Source: Paenibacillus sp. (GTDB lineage: Bacteria > Bacillota > Bacilli > Paenibacillales > NBRC-103111). Taken from it: a stretch of DNA of 64,000 nucleotides. The stretch spans positions 248,001 through 312,000 of the forward strand of contig JAPSLM010000005.1 in assembly GCA_031180825.1 (NCBI GenBank), written 5' to 3'. The notes below the pieces were generated by a model. It did no database searches. It saw only the letters and a list, made by a program, of their open reading frames with translations, and was not told the origin of the DNA. Numbering within the stretch: the first letter of the stretch is position 1; each line of letters opens with the position of its first letter. Both the position numbers and the translations under genes were made by a program. Below are positions 1 to 7,774 of this stretch, one piece after another.

Positions 1-338
1 GTGCTCACCGCAAACTTGCGGATGCCCGGTTCGGATTCAAGCGCGTACCGAACCAAGCTTCGTCCGATGCCTCTGCGGAAATAATCCGGATGTACGACCA
101 GCCGGGTAATGTGCAGCACGTCCTCCTGCTTTTCGACCGCAACGACTCCCGCCAACATCCCTTCCGCCGCATAGCCGTAAAACGTCTCCTCCGCCTGCAT
201 CAACGTCTGAATCGTATCCCGAAGCTGGGGAATGCCGTCGAAGCCGATCAGCTCCGCCTCGACCCGGTAGGCCGGAAGCTGCACCCGAAGCACTTGCTCG
301 GCCACGGCCGGCTGCGTCATGTCCAACTGATGTATCAT
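1..338 (-). CDS. GNAT family N-acetyltransferase (partial, runs off left edge)
   Basis: I translated the minus strand from the ATG at 338; it stays open to base 1, giving 112 codons. The protein ends in the GNAT signature: a hydrophobic strand (VLHITRLVVHPDYF) followed by the acetyl-CoA loop RRGIGRSLVRYAL, the classic motif A. An AAGGAG ribosome-binding site lies about 10 nt upstream. GNAT enzymes move an acetyl group from acetyl-CoA to an amine; the substrate cannot be read here. The gene is divergent from the PQQ operon, so a functional link is not implied. The C-terminus lies outside the window. Confidence 0.85.
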   Translation of the reverse strand, partial: MIHQLDMTQPAVAEQVLRVQLPAYRVEAELIGFDGIPQLRDTIQTLMQAEETFYGYAAEGMLAGVVAVEKQEDVLHITRLVVHPDYFRRGIGRSLVRYALESEPGIRKFAVS

Positions 339-646
339 CTCAACGAATCTCCTTCTCGTCTTGGGTATCCCTTAATTGTAACGAAGAACCGCGAAGCGGG
401 CCAAGTTAAAAAATAGTTAAAGCAAACAATCCGAAATGGCGACCGAACCGTCAAACGCGCCGGAAGCTACTTTTGAACAAAAGCCGAGCCAATTTTCCAT
501 AAAAATACATATCACAGCGGACGTGCGAATAGGATACATTGTGGACATGGCCCCCGGTCCGATGCGCCCGTTTTGCCGCCGTCAGCGGCAGCTTGCAGCC
601 GGATTGTACATAACCGGGAATTCGATTGCGAAAGGAGGGAACGACC
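339..646. other. Divergent intergenic region between GNAT and pqqA
   Basis: A 308-bp spacer. It holds the GNAT promoter and RBS on the minus strand and the strong AAAGGAGGG ribosome-binding site of pqqA (631-639) on the plus strand. No convincing -35/-10 pair was found for the pqq operon. Open frames here lack ribosome-binding sites and overlap pqqA, so they are not called as genes. Confidence 0.5.
375..404 (-). promoter_or_regulatory. Putative sigma-A promoter for the GNAT gene
   Basis: On the minus strand TTGGCC (404-399) and TACAAT (380-375) are separated by 18 nt, ending about 37 nt before the GNAT start codon. This is a reasonable vegetative promoter match by eye only. Confidence 0.45.
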
Positions 647-718
647 GTGTGGGTAAAGCCAAAAGCTAAGATCATCGACGTCTGCGCCGAAGTGACCGGT
701 TATGCCTGCCAGAAATAA
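647..718 (+). CDS. pqqA: Coenzyme PQQ precursor peptide PqqA (23 aa)
   Basis: A 23-codon gene starting with GTG and preceded by AAAGGAGGG at ideal spacing. The peptide begins M-W-V-K-P and carries E15-V-T-G-Y19, the invariant Glu-x-x-x-Tyr pair whose carbons are joined by PqqE to build pyrroloquinoline quinone. Length and the Glu15/Tyr19 positions match the short form known from Klebsiella. Two cysteines (C12, C21) are unusual extras. It lies 84 nt ahead of pqqB and would be missed by most gene callers because of its size and GTG start. Confidence 0.93.
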   Translation: MWVKPKAKIIDVCAEVTGYACQK

Positions 719-802
719 ACGCGCCTCCTGAACCGCGGCGCACAACAACGGAACCGGATTGCCGGAGAAATCCGGCATCCCTTCTATAAGGGGGAATGAC
801 GG

Positions 803-1723
803 ATGTTTCTCAAGATCATTGGGACGGCGGCCGGGGGAGGCTTTCCGCAATGGAATTGCGCTTGCCCCAACTGCCGCTTGGCACGTGCCCGCGACGGACA
901 GGCGCTTGCCCGGATGCAAAGCAGCGTGGCCGTCAGCAGCGACGGAGCCGCGTGGTATTTGATCAACGCTACGCCGGATATCCGCCAGCAGATCGAAGCG
1001 CAGCCTTCCCTTCGGCCCGGTCCGGGTCTCCGCAGCACGCCGGTCGCGGGAGTTCTGCTGACCGATGCGGAGCTCGATCATACGATCGGGCTGCTTAGCT
1101 TAAGAGAAGGCGGGCAGCTGGACATTTTCGCGACCGGTCCGGTTATGCAAGCGCTGACCGGTCCGTTCCCCGTCCGCCATATGCTGGAGCCTTACGCAAG
1201 CGCGCGCTGGCGGGCCATTACGCCAGGCGTTCCTCTTGCCCTGTTCGCCGGAAGGCTGGAGGTTACTCCGTTCCGCCTCGGGTCCAAGGCGCCCCGCTAC
1301 GCTTACGGATGCTTAGTCGGGGACGAAGACGGCAAAGCGCCGGCTTGGGTCGTCGGCTATCGGATCGAGGACCGGCTGACCGGCGGCAAAGCCGTCTACG
1401 CCCCGGGTATCGAAGCCTGGTCCGACGAGCTGGAGCGGATGCTTGCGGATGCGGACTGCATTTTGCTGGACGGCACCTTCTGGCAGGCCGACGAGCTGAA
1501 GGGGCTCGGCGTCTCGGAGCTGCCGGCTTGGGATATGGGTCATGTCCCGATCGACGGTACCGACGGGAGCCTGCACCGGCTCGCCCGCCTGACCGCAGCG
1601 CGTAAAATCTACATACATATCAACAACACGAATCCGATATTGAATCCCGCCTCGACCGAATGCCATACGCTGCTTGCGCTCGGCATCGAAATCGGATACG
1701 ACGGCATGGAGCTGGAGGTATGA
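803..1723 (+). CDS. pqqB: PQQ biosynthesis protein PqqB, metallo-hydrolase fold
   Basis: 306 aa, the usual PqqB length. The N-terminus (FLKIIGTAAGGGFPQWNC followed by CPNC) is diagnostic of PqqB and includes the Cys pair that binds structural zinc. The ELDHTIGLLSLREG segment is the family's degenerate metallo-beta-lactamase motif. PqqB is thought to oxidise the PqqE/PqqF-processed Glu-Tyr intermediate before PqqC acts. The start at 803 has a purine-rich AGGGGG about 8 nt upstream. Its TGA overlaps the first in-frame ATG of pqqC, indicating translational coupling. Confidence 0.95.
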   Translation: MFLKIIGTAAGGGFPQWNCACPNCRLARARDGQALARMQSSVAVSSDGAAWYLINATPDIRQQIEAQPSLRPGPGLRSTPVAGVLLTDAELDHTIGLLSLREGGQLDIFATGPVMQALTGPFPVRHMLEPYASARWRAITPGVPLALFAGRLEVTPFRLGSKAPRYAYGCLVGDEDGKAPAWVVGYRIEDRLTGGKAVYAPGIEAWSDELERMLADADCILLDGTFWQADELKGLGVSELPAWDMGHVPIDGTDGSLHRLARLTAARKIYIHINNTNPILNPASTECHTLLALGIEIGYDGMELEV

Positions 1724-1725
1724 CG

Positions 1726-2433
1726 ATGTTCGAGCCATGGCCGAACGAAGAATTCATCATGCGGCTGCGCGAGGTCGGAGAACGGCGGTATCACGACAAG
1801 CATCCTTATCACATCCGCATGCATGAGGGAAGGCTCGGCCCGGAGCAGCTTCGGGCCTGGGTCGCCAACCGGTTTTACTATCAGAAAAACATCCCGGTCA
1901 AAGACGCGCTCATTCTGGCCAAGCTGCCTACCCGGGAGGACCGGCGCCGCTGGCTCCAGCGCATCGTCGACCACGACGGCCGCGAGGGGGACGAAGGCGG
2001 CATCGAAGCGTGGATTTGCCTCGGGGAAGCGGCCGGTATTTCCCGCGAGGACCTGCTGAGCGAGCGGCTCGTGCTGCCCGCCGTCCGCTTCGCCGTCGAC
2101 GCGTATGTGAACTTCTGCCGGCTGAAGCCATGGCCCGAGGCCGTCGCTTCCTCCCTGACGGAGCTGTTCGCGCCGACGCTCGTCTCCCGGCGCATCGTCG
2201 TCTTCGAGGAATTGTATCCGTGGATTCGCCCGCAGGGGCTGGACTATTTCCGTACCCGGCTCCATCAAGCGCCGCGCGACGCCGATCACGGGCTAGAGCT
2301 CGTGCTCCGCGAATACCGCACCCGCCGCGAGCAGGAACGGGCGGTCGCCGCGCTCTCGTTCAAGTGCGACGTGCTGTGGTCGCTCCTCGATGCGCTGCAG
2401 CTTGCTTACCCGGACGAGGAGAACCGCGCATGA
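1726..2433 (+). CDS. pqqC: Pyrroloquinoline-quinone synthase PqqC
   Basis: 235 aa. PqqC is the cofactor-free oxidase that closes the ring and performs the final oxidation to PQQ in the cytosol. The protein shows the PqqC pattern with the all-helical TenA-like fold: RRYHDKHPYHIRMHEG near the N-terminus, then WVANRFYYQKNIPVKDA and RIVDHDG. GGAGG at 1714-1718 sits 7 nt before the ATG at 1726, so I prefer it; an ATG two codons earlier (1720) overlaps the pqqB stop but has no spacing to the RBS. It ends in an ATGA overlap with pqqD. Confidence 0.95.
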   Translation: MFEPWPNEEFIMRLREVGERRYHDKHPYHIRMHEGRLGPEQLRAWVANRFYYQKNIPVKDALILAKLPTREDRRRWLQRIVDHDGREGDEGGIEAWICLGEAAGISREDLLSERLVLPAVRFAVDAYVNFCRLKPWPEAVASSLTELFAPTLVSRRIVVFEELYPWIRPQGLDYFRTRLHQAPRDADHGLELVLREYRTRREQERAVAALSFKCDVLWSLLDALQLAYPDEENRA

Positions 2434-2705
2434 GCTGGGGGGTACAGGAACGGCCGGCCATTCGTCCCCCCGCCCGCATGAAATTCGACGCGCTGCGCAA
2501 GCAGGAACTGCTGCTGCTCCCGGAGCGTGTCGTTCAATTGAATGAGACCGCCGGAGCGATTCTGCGGCTGTGCGACGGGCAGCGAACCGTCGGAGAGCTG
2601 ACGCGCGAGCTGGAGGCGAAGTACGGACAAACCGGCCTGCAGGACGCAATTGCCGAGTTTTTAGCGCAGGCTGCGGAGGAAGGCTGGGTGGAACGATGGA
2701 GCTGA
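2430..2705 (+). CDS. pqqD: PQQ biosynthesis peptide chaperone PqqD
   Basis: 91 aa, standard PqqD size. PqqD is the RiPP recognition element that binds the PqqA leader and presents it to PqqE. It shows the winged-helix pattern with LLPERVVQLNETAGAILRLCDG, then a helix-rich second half. The start ATG overlaps the stop of pqqC by 4 nt and the end overlaps pqqE by 10 nt, so C, D and E are translationally coupled. It is a stand-alone protein, not fused to PqqC or PqqE as in some species. Confidence 0.93.
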   Translation: MSWGVQERPAIRPPARMKFDALRKQELLLLPERVVQLNETAGAILRLCDGQRTVGELTRELEAKYGQTGLQDAIAEFLAQAAEEGWVERWS

Positions 2706-3829
2706 GCCTGCCGTATGCGCTAACCGCCGAGCTGACCCACCGCTGCCCCCTCCGCTGTCCATATTGCTCCAATCCGCGGGAGCTCGAGCGGCGGGACAAC
2801 GAGCTGCCCACCGGCGTATGGCTGCGCATTCTGGAGGAGGCCGCCGGGCTCGGCGTCGTCCAACTGCACTTGACGGGCGGCGAGCCGCTGCTGCGGGCCG
2901 ACACCGAGCTGCTCGTCGAACGGGCGCGATCGCTCGACCTATTCGTGAATCTGATCACAAGCGGCATCGGACTGACTGAAGCGCGGCTTTCCCGTCTGGC
3001 GGAGGCCGGCCTCGACAGTCTGCAGCTCAGCCTTCAGGCGCCGACCCCGAGTCTGTCCGACCATATTGCGGGCTTTCAAGCGTTCGATAGAAAGCGGCAA
3101 GCCGCCGCACTCATCCGGGCCGCAGGGCTGCCTTTGAATATGAACGTCGTTCTGCACCGGCGCAATATCGGGGAGCTGGAGGCCATCGTCGGGCTTTGCC
3201 TCTCCTGGGGGGCTTCGCGGCTGGAGCTGGCCAACACCCAATATTACGGCTGGGCGCTGGTCAACCGGGAGGCGCTCCTGCCGACGAAGGAGCAGCTCAA
3301 GGCGGCTGAAGCCGCGTTTGACGGGCTAAAGAGGCGGATCGGCAAGCAAATGGAGCTGATCTGGGTCTTCCCCGATTATTACGCCGAATTCCCGAAGCCC
3401 TGCATGGGAGGCTGGGGCCGAATCTCGCTCACCGTGTCTCCGAGCGGCAAAGTGCTGCCTTGCCCGGCCGCTTCGAGTATCGATGCGCTTACGTTCGATT
3501 CGGTGCGGGACCGGAGCCTCGCCTCGATCTGGTACGAATCCGCCGCGCTGAACTCCTTTCGCGGCACGGATTGGATGCCGGAGCCGTGCCGCAGCTGCGA
3601 CCGCCGCTTCGAGGACTTCGGAGGCTGCCGCTGCCAAGCCTACCTGCTCACCGGCGATGCCCGGCAGACGGACCCGGTCTGCCGCAGGTCGCCTCACCGC
3701 GGCTTGATCTCGGACGCCGTCGCCGGGGCAAACGAAGCCCTTCCGGCAGCTTCGGGCTGCGCCGAAGCGCCTCTCTCCTACGTTTACCGGGGCACAGCGG
3801 TCCAAGGAATGTCCCCATCGAGCCAATGA
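2696..3829 (+). CDS. pqqE: PqqA peptide cyclase PqqE, radical SAM/SPASM enzyme
   Basis: 377 aa. PqqE forms the Glu-Tyr carbon-carbon cross-link in PqqA, using S-adenosylmethionine and iron-sulfur clusters. The radical SAM triad is HRC17PLRC21PYC24, followed by LTGGEPLLR (SAM-binding GGE). The C-terminal SPASM region has the cysteines for auxiliary clusters (CPAA, CRSCDRRF, GGCRCQAY and a last Cys near residue 327). It is the last gene of the operon and is followed by a bidirectional terminator. No pqqF protease and no PQQ-dependent dehydrogenase are in the window. Confidence 0.95.
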   Translation: MELSLPYALTAELTHRCPLRCPYCSNPRELERRDNELPTGVWLRILEEAAGLGVVQLHLTGGEPLLRADTELLVERARSLDLFVNLITSGIGLTEARLSRLAEAGLDSLQLSLQAPTPSLSDHIAGFQAFDRKRQAAALIRAAGLPLNMNVVLHRRNIGELEAIVGLCLSWGASRLELANTQYYGWALVNREALLPTKEQLKAAEAAFDGLKRRIGKQMELIWVFPDYYAEFPKPCMGGWGRISLTVSPSGKVLPCPAASSIDALTFDSVRDRSLASIWYESAALNSFRGTDWMPEPCRSCDRRFEDFGGCRCQAYLLTGDARQTDPVCRRSPHRGLISDAVAGANEALPAASGCAEAPLSYVYRGTAVQGMSPSSQ

Positions 3830-3850
3830 AATAGCTCCGCACAAAAAATA

Positions 3851-3895
3851 AATCCAAGACCTGTATGGAGACTTTACGTCCCAAGGTCTTGGATT
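3851..3895. terminator. Bidirectional terminator between pqqE and the sigma factor gene
   Basis: Perfect 12-bp inverted repeat AATCCAAGACCT (3851-3862) and AGGTCTTGGATT (3884-3895) with a 21-nt loop. It lies between convergent genes and overlaps the last bases of the minus-strand sigma gene. Confidence 0.75.
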
Positions 3896-4415
3896 AATGC
3901 ATGATTACCCCGAAGCTGAAAGGCGAGCGGGGCCCCTCCATCCATTCGCTTAACCGTTCCCTGCTTCGCCAAAGCCCCTTTTTTACACGCTCCGGAGGCA
4001 TCTCCAGAATTTCACCTATCTCTTCGTAGGACAGCCGGCATTCGTACTTCAGCGAAACAATCAGCTTCACCTCATCCGGCAGGGCATCGACGGCTTCGAG
4101 TATGGTACGGGGTCCGAGCTTGCCCGGCTTCAGCCTGCGCTTGCCCGAAGCTTTAGCCGTTTTGCACCGGTGAATAAGCAGCCGGTAAGCAGCCGTCGCC
4201 ATCGAGCCCGTCGTGGACGCAAACCCTTCGTCCGCATGTCTGCGATACAGTTCGACGAACGTATGCTGCACCTCCTGCGCCGCAAGCTCGCGGTCTTGGA
4301 GCAGCCGGTACGCAAGCCGGTAGATCGGTTCCTGCAGCGATTCGATAAAGCTGCGAAATTGTTGAAGCTGTTTTGGGCCGTCTGCAGAAGACGGCTGGCA
4401 GGGCTGTGCATTCAT
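3894..4415 (-). CDS. ECF-type RNA polymerase sigma factor
   Basis: 173 aa. Region 2 (LQEPIYRLAYRLLQDRELAAQEVQHTFVEL begins near residue 28) and region 4 (DALPDEVKLIVSLKYECRLSYEEIGEILEM then a helix-turn-helix with VKKGLWRSRERL) match group 4 sigma factors in order and length. The start at 4415 is chosen because GGAGG lies 8 nt upstream; in-frame ATGs at 4436 and 4448 have no useful RBS. No anti-sigma gene is adjacent, which is unusual. Its regulon is unknown; convergence with the pqq operon is not evidence that it controls PQQ. Confidence 0.85.
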   Translation of the reverse strand: MNAQPCQPSSADGPKQLQQFRSFIESLQEPIYRLAYRLLQDRELAAQEVQHTFVELYRRHADEGFASTTGSMATAAYRLLIHRCKTAKASGKRRLKPGKLGPRTILEAVDALPDEVKLIVSLKYECRLSYEEIGEILEMPPERVKKGLWRSRERLSEWMEGPRSPFSFGVIMH

Positions 4416-4568
4416 GCTTTTTGCCTCCGTTCTCATCGTCCCTTCCATTATAAAAACTCCATGTGTACTTTAAGTGTATTTCCGACAAAAAAATAATAGT
4501 TTTGCAATCATGTGATCGCTTCCATTTCCCGTTTCATGGCACAATCTTGCAGAAAAAAAGGAACTACT

Positions 4569-4899
4569 TCTTGGCGAAACTAAAGAGAGTAGCTTTGTGA
4601 GCATTGCCCTTCTAAGTCTCGCCGGCGCGCATACCGCTGATTTCCCAATGACCTTCATTATGCCCAAGCCCTGGGCTTAACCGTAAGCTGGGATCAAACG
4701 ACCGGCTTTTCCGTAAGACGAACGGACGACAAAGGGGTTGAGCCCTATGTGGAAGCCGGCACGCCTCCTTCTCATTTAAGCGCAAAGCTTTCACCATTCG
4801 GCGTTTTTGTCAATGATCGTTGGATCGATAAATTTCGCGGTTGAACAGCTTGGACTGACAACCAAGTTTGAGAGCAACACCTTTTATATTTCCAAGTAA
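4569..4899 (+). pseudogene. Remnant of a copper amine oxidase-like (stalk) domain protein
   Basis: Three short plus-strand stretches in different frames form one protein-like track. A signal-peptide-like piece (SIALLSLAGAHTAD, about 4600-4650) is followed by ALGLTVSWDQTTGFSV (from 4665 to a TGA at 4842), then VEQLGLTTKFESNTFYISK ending in TAA at 4897-4899. The pattern resembles the copper amine oxidase N-terminal-like domain common in secreted Paenibacillus proteins. At least two frameshifts are needed, so the gene is dead. A terminator directly downstream supports a former gene end here. Confidence 0.6.
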
Positions 4900-4901
4900 A
4901 G

Positions 4902-4921
4902 CTGCCCCCGGGCAGTTTTTA
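4902..4921 (+). terminator. Terminator of the decayed stalk-domain gene
   Basis: CTGCC/GGCAG stem (4902-4906 and 4911-4915) with a short CCCG loop and a T-run starting at 4916, 3 nt after the remnant's stop codon. Confidence 0.65.
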
Positions 4922-4956
4922 GTTTGGGTGTCGATACGCGGGATCAGGCAGCGCCG

Positions 4957-4999
4957 AAAAAAAAGCAGTCTAACCCCCGAATTTCGAGGCTTAGACTGC
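4957..4999 (-). terminator. Terminator of the mannoside gene cluster
   Basis: Minus-strand hairpin with 9-bp arms GCAGTCTAA/TTAGACTGC (4999-4991 and 4973-4965), followed by eight Ts (plus-strand A-run 4957-4964). It sits just after the stop of the GH38 gene. Confidence 0.85.
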
Positions 5000-5014
5000 C
5001 TTGCTGCACATCCC

Positions 5015-7750
5015 TTATTTCCGCTTCACGCCCAGCGTGACAATCTCATAAGGACCGACCGGCAAAGATACGCTCGGCCCCTCCGAAACGAGCGGTCCCG
5101 CTTCCTCCAGGACGTTGCTCTTGTAGACCGTTTCCGCGCCGCGGGCCGAATGCAGCCCCAGCTCCGTTCCGGCCCCTTCCATGTTGAACCATCTCAGCAT
5201 GAGATCGCCGGAAGCCTCGTTCACTTTCATGGACGAGAACGCAAGCGCGCCGCCTTCCCAGCGGTACGGGGCATAGCCCGATGCGATCGTGCCGCCGTGC
5301 ACGCCGGTTTGGCAAACCGTCCACGGAACCTGGAACCGGTACGCCTCGGCAAAAGCGCCCGAAGCCGAGCCGTCACCGCTATGCGGAATAATCTCCAGCC
5401 GCACCGTGTGCTCGCCGAGACACTGCGCTTCCGGCGTCGGGAACAAGCCCCAATCGCCCAGCTCGCTGACGGATCTAAGCAGCGTGACGGCGATCGTATT
5501 CCGGCCGTCCCGCTGCACTTCGTATTCCTGCAGCCCGAGGTTGGCGATCGTGAGGCCCGCCCCTGCTCCGCTTACGTCGACAAACGCTTGCTGATGCTGC
5601 GCATTGCTCGGATTTTCCCACTCCGCCGCCGGTTCGTTGTCCCGCGTCGCAATCTCGAAGATCGAATCGGCGCGGTGAACCGCCGTCTCCACGTCGGTCG
5701 GGAAGAGCGCGCGCAGCCGGTGATCCTTCGCCTGGTTGTTGAAGGACGCCTGCAGCTCGACCCCCCGGCCGCTGCGGCTCAGACTGACCTGTGTGCGGAT
5801 CGTGAGCGGCACCATGTCCTGGACGCGCTGCCCTTGGCGGTGCGGGAAATAGACCAGCTCCCGCTTCTCCTGCTCGAACACGGCATCGCCCGAAGCCGGA
5901 ACCGACCACTCGTGCACGATTTCCACCGTCGCACGGTACGGCGTATCCTCGACGACGCGGATGTCCGCCTTCAGCCCTTTCGTCGTCAGCGCCGTTTCGC
6001 CGTTCGGCTGCTTATACATATACTCGTTGCCGATATCGCCGGTATTCTCGTATACGCCCAAATCGCGGAACGTGCGGCCCGTTTGCTTGTCCGTCACGGC
6101 GAGGGAGCCGTCCTCCGCGATCTCGACGCGAAGCAGGGCGTTCTCCATGACCCGGTCGCCGGTCAGCAGCGAAGCGGCATCGGCAGCCGGGAACGAAGCC
6201 GGATCGGCCGGCTTGAGCCACGCGTACGCCGCAACGCCAAGCGCAGGCACGTTCTGCGCCTCGAAGGTGAGGCTCACCCGGCGGCACATATACGGCTGAC
6301 GGAACTTGTCGTCCGGCAGGTCGTAGCCGAACTGCAGACCCAAGTCCTGCATCGTGAACGGCACGGCGCGGCCTCCCACATCGACCAGAGTGCGGCCGGA
6401 GACGTCGAGCGCCTGCATGCGGCGGCTCATTTCGTCCAGCGGGAAGCCTTCGCGGAAGTACAAGCGCTCGGCGTCCAGCTCCACGGTGACGACTCCGGTT
6501 CGATCCCAGCCCGTCGTATTGAAGACGACGAGCGGGCGCGCCTCCGCGCTCATGCGGGCGAACACGGACGTATCGACCGCTTCGGCGATGACGCGCTTGC
6601 TGTCGTCGACGATGGTCTCGGCCACATGGCGGCTTTTGTCGAAGCGGGTGACCATCTCGCGGTGCACCTCGTCCACGCTGCAGCCGCAGATACTGTCGTG
6701 CGGATGGTTCTGCATCAGCGTTTTCCAAGCGTACGTGAACAAGTGGTGCGGGTACTCCTTACCCAGCAGGTGCGCGAAGGACGCCAGCGGCTCGGCCACT
6801 TTCTCCAGCAGCGCTTGCCCCCGCTGGTTCATCTGCTTCAAGTAAATGCGAGCGGACGCGGTATTGACCAGCGTCGACCATCCGTCCGTGCGCTGGCTGC
6901 GCAGCTCGCCCTTCACCACGGACAGCTCCCGGTCCAGCGAACGGTTCACGGCTTGCAAATAATCCGTCACGTTCGAGTGGACGAATTCCGTGTCCGGGAA
7001 CAGCTTCCGCGCCGTGCGGATCGCCTCGGACAAGTCCTGCTGGATCGGCTGGTGGTCGCAGCCGTTCATGAACAGCAGCTCGCCGGTGGAAGCGTATTTC
7101 TCGGCATCCGCCAGCTTCCGCTCCCAGTATTCCTTCGCTTCCTTCTCGTCCGTCGGAACCTCCATCCCGTTGCAGTACCAGTTCGCGAACAAAATGCCGA
7201 GCACCCGCGAGCCGTCCGGACCTTCCCAGAGCAGCTCGGAGAACGACGATTCGTAGTCCGAATCGGATACAGTATTATTGAAGCCCGTCGGCTTGACGCC
7301 GCGGCCGAACATGGCGTTGTCGATGCCCGCCTGGTACAAAATTTGCGGCGCCTGCCCCGTATTGCCGAACGTGTCGGGGAAATAGCCGACCTTGGCGATC
7401 GTTCCGTACCGCGCCGCGTCCTGATGCCCGATCTGCAGGTTGCGCAGGTTCGCTTCGCTGCTCGTCAGGAAGGCGTCCTGCAAAATATACCAAGGCCCGA
7501 TATGGATACGGCCTTCCCGGATGAACTTTTCAAGCTGCTCCTTTTTTTCCGGCCGGACCTGAAGATAGTCTTCCAAAATAATCGTCTGGCCGTCCAAATA
7601 AAAGCTCTTGAACTCCGGATCGCGCTCCAGCGTCTGAAGCAGCGTGTCCATCAGCTGGATCAGCAGCATATGGTGCTTTTCGTAGGGCAGATACCATTCC
7701 CGGTCCCAGTGCGTATGGGAAATGATATGCGCGGTTCTTTTTTTGCTCAT
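5015..7750 (-). CDS. GH38 alpha-mannosidase
   Basis: 911 aa, typical for bacterial GH38 of the MngB type. The N-terminus AHIISHTHWDREW holds the HxHWD zinc site. YFPDTFGNTGQAPQ (nucleophile Asp126) is the family signature, and QNHPHDSICGCS near residue 340 supplies another zinc ligand. The C-terminal half is beta-rich. The enzyme removes alpha-linked mannose from oligosaccharides. There is no signal peptide, so it should act on imported sugars in the cytosol. It is the last gene of a run with GH125 and an importer. GGAGG lies 11 nt before the ATG. Confidence 0.93.
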   Translation of the reverse strand: MSKKRTAHIISHTHWDREWYLPYEKHHMLLIQLMDTLLQTLERDPEFKSFYLDGQTIILEDYLQVRPEKKEQLEKFIREGRIHIGPWYILQDAFLTSSEANLRNLQIGHQDAARYGTIAKVGYFPDTFGNTGQAPQILYQAGIDNAMFGRGVKPTGFNNTVSDSDYESSFSELLWEGPDGSRVLGILFANWYCNGMEVPTDEKEAKEYWERKLADAEKYASTGELLFMNGCDHQPIQQDLSEAIRTARKLFPDTEFVHSNVTDYLQAVNRSLDRELSVVKGELRSQRTDGWSTLVNTASARIYLKQMNQRGQALLEKVAEPLASFAHLLGKEYPHHLFTYAWKTLMQNHPHDSICGCSVDEVHREMVTRFDKSRHVAETIVDDSKRVIAEAVDTSVFARMSAEARPLVVFNTTGWDRTGVVTVELDAERLYFREGFPLDEMSRRMQALDVSGRTLVDVGGRAVPFTMQDLGLQFGYDLPDDKFRQPYMCRRVSLTFEAQNVPALGVAAYAWLKPADPASFPAADAASLLTGDRVMENALLRVEIAEDGSLAVTDKQTGRTFRDLGVYENTGDIGNEYMYKQPNGETALTTKGLKADIRVVEDTPYRATVEIVHEWSVPASGDAVFEQEKRELVYFPHRQGQRVQDMVPLTIRTQVSLSRSGRGVELQASFNNQAKDHRLRALFPTDVETAVHRADSIFEIATRDNEPAAEWENPSNAQHQQAFVDVSGAGAGLTIANLGLQEYEVQRDGRNTIAVTLLRSVSELGDWGLFPTPEAQCLGEHTVRLEIIPHSGDGSASGAFAEAYRFQVPWTVCQTGVHGGTIASGYAPYRWEGGALAFSSMKVNEASGDLMLRWFNMEGAGTELGLHSARGAETVYKSNVLEEAGPLVSEGPSVSLPVGPYEIVTLGVKRK

Positions 7751-7774
7751 GGCTTGTGACGCCTCCTCCCCGGA

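Noticed and set aside
436..669. Small plus-strand frame overlapping pqqA
   Set aside because: No RBS, no recognisable protein, and the real gene here is the GTG-start pqqA in another frame.
4868..7759. A 963-codon open frame on the plus strand
   Set aside because: It is antisense to the GH38 gene, has a biased composition (Arg/His/Leu-rich) and no RBS or family motif. High GC keeps the opposite strand open.
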